Shown: one piece after another, positions 30,525-33,797 of the stretch
Layout: every line of letters starts with the position of its first letter
Position numbering within the stretch: the stretch's first letter is position 1
NCBI GenBank assembly: GCA_017408045.1
Contig: JAFQVL010000063.1
Span: 69,568 to 103,364, forward strand
Origin: Clostridia bacterium
GTDB lineage: Bacteria; Bacillota; Clostridia; Christensenellales; Borkfalkiaceae
Reading direction: 5' to 3'
DNA: 33,797 nucleotides
The notes under the pieces: model-generated
The model's database searches: none
The model's input: the letters and a program-made list of their open reading frames with translations, nothing else
Told to the model about the DNA's origin: nothing
Made by a program: the position numbers and the translations under genes

Positions 30525-32930
30525 ATGGGGAATAAAACGAAAAAGTTTATCAGCTTGTTGTCGGCGGCTGTCGTAGCAGGATCGGCGCTTGCGTTTTCGG
30601 CTTGTAGTCCGAGTGTTTACGGCTTAGACGAGCCTCTCTCTTTGCCTGCAACGGCGGCAGAGGTGCAGTCCAACGGCGGCTTTGCGGTAGAAAAGGGCGG
30701 CTACGTTTATTTCATTAACGGGCAAGAGGTATCTACGGCAGACAACGTGTACGGCAAAGTGAAAAAGGGTTCGCTGATGCGTATTTCCACGCAGAATTTG
30801 ACCGACGGAAACTACGATAAAGCAGAGGTAGTAGTGCCTCTGTTGTTCGTAAGCGGCAACACCGATTCGGGTATCTATATTCAGGGTGATTACGTATATT
30901 TTGCAACGCCTACGACGGACAAGGATTTGGACGGCAACGTGATGTCCCACAAACTTGATTTCAAGCGTGCAAAGTTGGACGGCACGGAGGTTATGTCCGA
31001 TTTCTATTTCCGTACGGAAACGAACAACGTGCAGTACCGCTTTGTTAAAGGGGACGACGGTAAGGTGTACTGCATGTACGTAGAGGACGGCACATTGAAG
31101 TCCTACGACGTAGAAAACCGCAAGACGACGGTACTTGTAAAGGGCGCAGCCAGCGGCTTCGTCTTCGATAAGAAAAACCATGACAACGACGTCGTATACT
31201 ATACGATGAACGTGCCCGATAGATTTATCGGTACGGACAAGGCTTCCACCGAGGCGTATACCCAGGTTTACCGCGTAAGCGCTACCGCTACGGTAGAGGT
31301 GGACGAGGCTACCGCAAGTTATACCGCAAAGGACGGCAGCAAGTATTCCAAGACCTACGACTTCGACGAAACCTATTTTAAGAAAAAGAACGACGAAGCG
31401 AAAGAAAAGGACGAGGAGGCAAAGCTTCCCTACGACCTTTCCGATTACACGACCTACGGCTACGTGAACCTTGGCGAGTTGGTGCTCGACGGTATCGGCT
31501 CTTCCGAAAGACCTCTGGTAGTGCCTACGGAAACGACCATGCAGTTCCACAGCGAAGAAGATTACGACGCAGCGAAGGAAACGACGGAATTTACCGAGTT
31601 GCTTGGCTACACCTACACCATTCAGTCGTATGAGAACGGCGGTATTTATTTTACGCGTACCGTTCCCGGCGACAGCGGTTTGACGATCAATAGTTTGTAC
31701 TACCTTGCGGATACGGCGGCGGAAGCAAGCGGTTGGAATACGATTTTGGGCAACAATGGGCTCACCGTAGTTTCCAACGACACGGCAAACGCCAGCACTT
31801 CGGCTCTGTTCTATCTCGACGAAAACGGCAAGCACAACTACCTGTACGTTTCGGGTGATAAGTTGATGCGCGCAATCCAGCCTAGCGAAGGCGTAGAGGA
31901 TCTTACGCTTGCGAGAAACGGCTTTACCTCAAGAAAGCTGCTGTATACGGCAGGCGATTACCTGTATACCTACGTTGAGGACGCGAAGAACCTGTACCGT
32001 ATCAATTACACGGGCAGCGCGGCAGACTATAAGGCGATTTTGGATAAAGCGGAATACAAGGACGAACAAATCCTTGCCATCGAATTCAATACCGCTTGGT
32101 ATAAACCTGAAATCTTCAACGGCGTATTGCTGTATAACAACGCGCAGACCATCAACGGCAATCCTTATAACTATATCAACGCCGTATCCATGGCGGTAGA
32201 GGAAGACGGCGCAGTAAGAGCGATGACCACCGAAGAATTGGTGGCTCGCAACGAAAAGTACGAAGAAGTGATGAACTATATCGAAGGCGACGTGGCAGGC
32301 GATAAGAATCTGTCCGCAGCGTTGAAGGTATATTTCCGCACCGGTTCTACCGAGGCGGTAGACGCGATTTGGAACGAATACGGCAACGATGCATTGTCCG
32401 ATAACGATAAGAAGGAATTCGATGCGTTCGTAGGGCATAAGTTGTCCGAAAGAAAGCCTGTTTCTGCAACGCAGACCCCCAACGATTACACCGAGAAGTT
32501 CAAAGATGGCGATAAATATTACGACGTAGAATCCTACTACTTTGGTATGTTGGGCGACAATTACAGCGACGTAGACGAGGAAAATCTCGCTGAAGACTGG
32601 AAAAAGAGTATTTATCTCGCAGCGTCTAACACCTCTGACGGCGAAACGGAAGGCTTGGCGTGGTGGGCATGGCTGCTGATTGCAGTCGGCGGCGTGGCAG
32701 TAGTAGTCGGCGGCGTATTCTTGGGTATCTATCTTAGAAAGCGCAGCAAGGCGGCTATGGAAGAGCGTATGAGAAGCTCGAAGCCTCGCAAGAAAATCGA
32801 CACCACAGACGATAAGACGATTGACGTTTACGCGGACGACGCGGTAGAAGCACCTGCTGAAGAGGCAGAGGCGGCTACCGAAGAGGTCGAAGAAACCGTG
32901 GAAGAAGCGGCTGAAGAAACCGCAGAATAA
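30525..32930 (+). CDS. large lipoprotein with a C-terminal membrane helix and acidic tail
   Basis: The 801-residue protein begins with a signal sequence and lipobox FSAC (Cys27). Residues 50-560 contain repeated beta-strand units such as GGYVYFINGQEV, GIYIQGDYVYFA and DYLYTYVEDAKNLYRINY, which look like beta-propeller blades. Residues 560-705 are mixed helical. A membrane helix follows at about 710-735 (AWWAWLLIAVGGVAVVVGGV), then a basic stop signal (LRKRSKAAMEERMRSSKPRKK) and a Glu/Ala-rich cytoplasmic tail. It should be anchored to the outer face at the N-terminus and cross the membrane at the C-terminus. Function is unknown. AAGGAG precedes the ATG; a terminator follows. Confidence 0.85.
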   Translation: MGNKTKKFISLLSAAVVAGSALAFSACSPSVYGLDEPLSLPATAAEVQSNGGFAVEKGGYVYFINGQEVSTADNVYGKVKKGSLMRISTQNLTDGNYDKAEVVVPLLFVSGNTDSGIYIQGDYVYFATPTTDKDLDGNVMSHKLDFKRAKLDGTEVMSDFYFRTETNNVQYRFVKGDDGKVYCMYVEDGTLKSYDVENRKTTVLVKGAASGFVFDKKNHDNDVVYYTMNVPDRFIGTDKASTEAYTQVYRVSATATVEVDEATASYTAKDGSKYSKTYDFDETYFKKKNDEAKEKDEEAKLPYDLSDYTTYGYVNLGELVLDGIGSSERPLVVPTETTMQFHSEEDYDAAKETTEFTELLGYTYTIQSYENGGIYFTRTVPGDSGLTINSLYYLADTAAEASGWNTILGNNGLTVVSNDTANASTSALFYLDENGKHNYLYVSGDKLMRAIQPSEGVEDLTLARNGFTSRKLLYTAGDYLYTYVEDAKNLYRINYTGSAADYKAILDKAEYKDEQILAIEFNTAWYKPEIFNGVLLYNNAQTINGNPYNYINAVSMAVEEDGAVRAMTTEELVARNEKYEEVMNYIEGDVAGDKNLSAALKVYFRTGSTEAVDAIWNEYGNDALSDNDKKEFDAFVGHKLSERKPVSATQTPNDYTEKFKDGDKYYDVESYYFGMLGDNYSDVDEENLAEDWKKSIYLAASNTSDGETEGLAWWAWLLIAVGGVAVVVGGVFLGIYLRKRSKAAMEERMRSSKPRKKIDTTDDKTIDVYADDAVEAPAEEAEAATEEVEETVEEAAEETAE

Positions 32931-32940
32931 GCATAAAAAA

Positions 32941-32973
32941 AGGACCGTTCTAATGATTAGAGCGGTCTTTTTT
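32941..32973 (+). terminator. terminator after the large lipoprotein gene
   Basis: Stem GACCGTTCTAA / TTAGAGCGGTC (one G-U pair), loop TGA, then T6. Confidence 0.9.
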
Positions 32974-33024
32974 AAGGAAATACGAAAAAAATAAAAAAAA
33001 TCTGCAAAACTATATAAAAAACAG

Positions 33025-33053
33025 TTTACAAATTCCGTAAATCTTAATATAAT
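33025..33053 (+). promoter_or_regulatory. promoter of the acidic zinc-ribbon gene
   Basis: TTTACA (33025-33030), 17-base spacer, TATAAT (33048-33053). Confidence 0.85.
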
Positions 33054-33105
33054 ATAGCAAAATCAAAGCCGACGAACGGTCGGTGAGCGATAAGGGAGAA
33101 ATACT

Positions 33106-33573
33106 ATGGCAAGATATATCATTTGCCCCAGATGTGAATTAAATTTCATTGATGCAGACGAGAGAGAGTATTGCGAAGTTTGCGAAAAAGAACTGTCGGG
33201 CGACACTTCTTACGTAGAGGCGTTGGAGGAGGAAGCGGCAGAGGATATGGAACTTTGCCCTCTTTGCGGCGAGGTTTACGTGAAACTGGGCGAAAAAATG
33301 TGCGAGGAATGCGCGCGCAAGAGCGAATACGAGGACGAGATGGATGCTGAGGATGTGGACAAAGAGGACGATACTTGGCGCAGCTATCTGGACGACGACG
33401 ATTCGAAGGATTTGGGTATCTCTATGGAGGATGCTGACTTCGATTTAGACGAAGAGGACGAAGAGGAAGAAGAACAGGAAACGTACGCAGACGAGGAATG
33501 GGAAGAGGTTTCAGCGGACGACTACGACGAATCGTTGGATGACGATGACGACGAGGATGACGACGATTTTTAA
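33106..33573 (+). CDS. double zinc-ribbon protein with a long acidic tail
   Basis: The 155-residue protein has four C-x-x-C motifs: Cys7/10, Cys23/26, Cys51/54 and Cys66/69, enough for two zinc ribbons. From about residue 75 on it is very acidic, ending in a run of Asp (DDDDDEDDDD). No membrane segment is present. Acidic tails on zinc-binding proteins suggest interaction with basic partners such as RNA polymerase or ribosome components, but no function can be assigned. AAGGGAG precedes the ATG; promoter and terminator flank the gene, so it is a single unit. Confidence 0.8.
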   Translation: MARYIICPRCELNFIDADEREYCEVCEKELSGDTSYVEALEEEAAEDMELCPLCGEVYVKLGEKMCEECARKSEYEDEMDAEDVDKEDDTWRSYLDDDDSKDLGISMEDADFDLDEEDEEEEEQETYADEEWEEVSADDYDESLDDDDDEDDDDF

Positions 33574-33592
33574 AAACCGATTGTATACAAAA

Positions 33593-33630
33593 AAGGAAGG
33601 GCAAAAACTTGGTTTGTCCTTCCTTTTTTT
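33593..33630. terminator. bidirectional terminator
   Basis: Stem AAGGAAGGGCAAA / TTTGTCCTTCCTT (one mismatch), with A's before and T's after. It can serve both the zinc-ribbon gene and a minus-strand gene to the right. Confidence 0.88.
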
Positions 33631-33643
33631 TCTTTTGGCTCTA

Positions 33644-33797
33644 TCACATCACCTGGTTGATTTTTGAACCGCCGTTTTGAAATACTGCGCGATATTGCGT
33701 TAAACTGCGCTTTGTTTTGGTTGCGTACAACGGGTACGCGCCCTGCAACAAATGCTCGTTTGCCTTATCTCGCTTGTATTTGAAAACGGCTCGGAAA
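33644..33797 (-). CDS. possible 3' end of a minus-strand gene, cut by the window edge
   Basis: An open minus-strand frame enters from the right edge and ends at the TGA at 33646-33644, giving 50 residues (ending GGSKINQVM). The codon use resembles its neighbours, and the bidirectional terminator lies just beyond the stop. It is too short to name, and a chance frame is possible. Confidence 0.4.
   Translation of the reverse strand, partial: FRAVFKYKRDKANEHLLQGAYPLYATKTKRSLTQYRAVFQNGGSKINQVM

Noticed and set aside
30624-31835. 403-codon minus-strand frame opposite the large lipoprotein gene
   Set aside because: The frame follows from codon bias of the plus-strand gene; no start signal or domain.

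Overview
The window looks like a chromosomal segment of a low- to medium-GC Clostridia-type Firmicute, probably an uncultured gut lineage; this assignment is an inference. Supporting signs are AGGAGG-type ribosome binding sites, near-consensus TTGACA-N17-TATAAT promoters before most transcription units, short hairpin-plus-T terminators, several lipoproteins with a lipobox, a single-chain class II glycyl-tRNA synthetase, and a glucuronate/KDG/KDPG sugar-acid operon. No rRNA, tRNA or CRISPR array was found.

Layout. 1-2133 is the 3' part of a secreted M6-type metalloprotease gene. 2267-3419 holds a YhcH/YiaL-family protein and an SGNH hydrolase. 3517-7809 is a divergent locus: a three-TM protein with two Rossmann-like regions and a C-terminal RyR-like domain on the minus strand, facing a glycerophosphodiesterase plus TIR-domain gene pair on the plus strand. 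7919-11516 holds a DUF308-like membrane protein, a ROK sugar kinase, a TVP38/VTT membrane protein, luxS and a metallophosphoesterase. 11608-14816 is uxaC-eda-kdgK, followed by a ferritin-like gene. 16323-17284 is an A/T-richer islet (XRE repressor, lipoprotein, Cys-rich protein) with a visible operator pair. Then come an ABC exporter, a small Cys-motif lipoprotein, glyS, a PAP2 phosphatase, fhs, an S23-type four-helix-bundle gene, glnS, a CvpA-like membrane protein, fba, rplM-rpsI, a small minus-strand gene, a large doubly anchored lipoprotein, an acidic zinc-ribbon protein, and the 3' end of a possible minus-strand gene.

The most unusual structure is a family of palindrome arrays at three intergenic sites (13578-13769, 23684-24266, 27269-27456). 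Each has a short repeat (GTGAATTG, or GTGAAGTTG at the third site) in direct orientation on the left and inverted on the right. Most repeats are separated by a different small hairpin. The middle copy carries the four-helix-bundle gene between its two arms, an arrangement that recalls 23S rRNA intervening sequences. I read it as a possible mobile element, with the other two as gene-less relatives.

Two further loci stand out. The TIR/GDPD/RyR locus could be a nucleotide-signal pair in which the TIR protein makes a signal and the RyR-domain membrane protein senses it; this is inference from domains and divergent promoters. The 3' end of rpsI with its terminator occurs as two identical 78-bp copies and a third 27-bp partial copy, and a 15-bp inverted copy of rpsI coding sequence lies just beyond the terminator. 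This suggests a decayed integration site or template-switch rearrangement.
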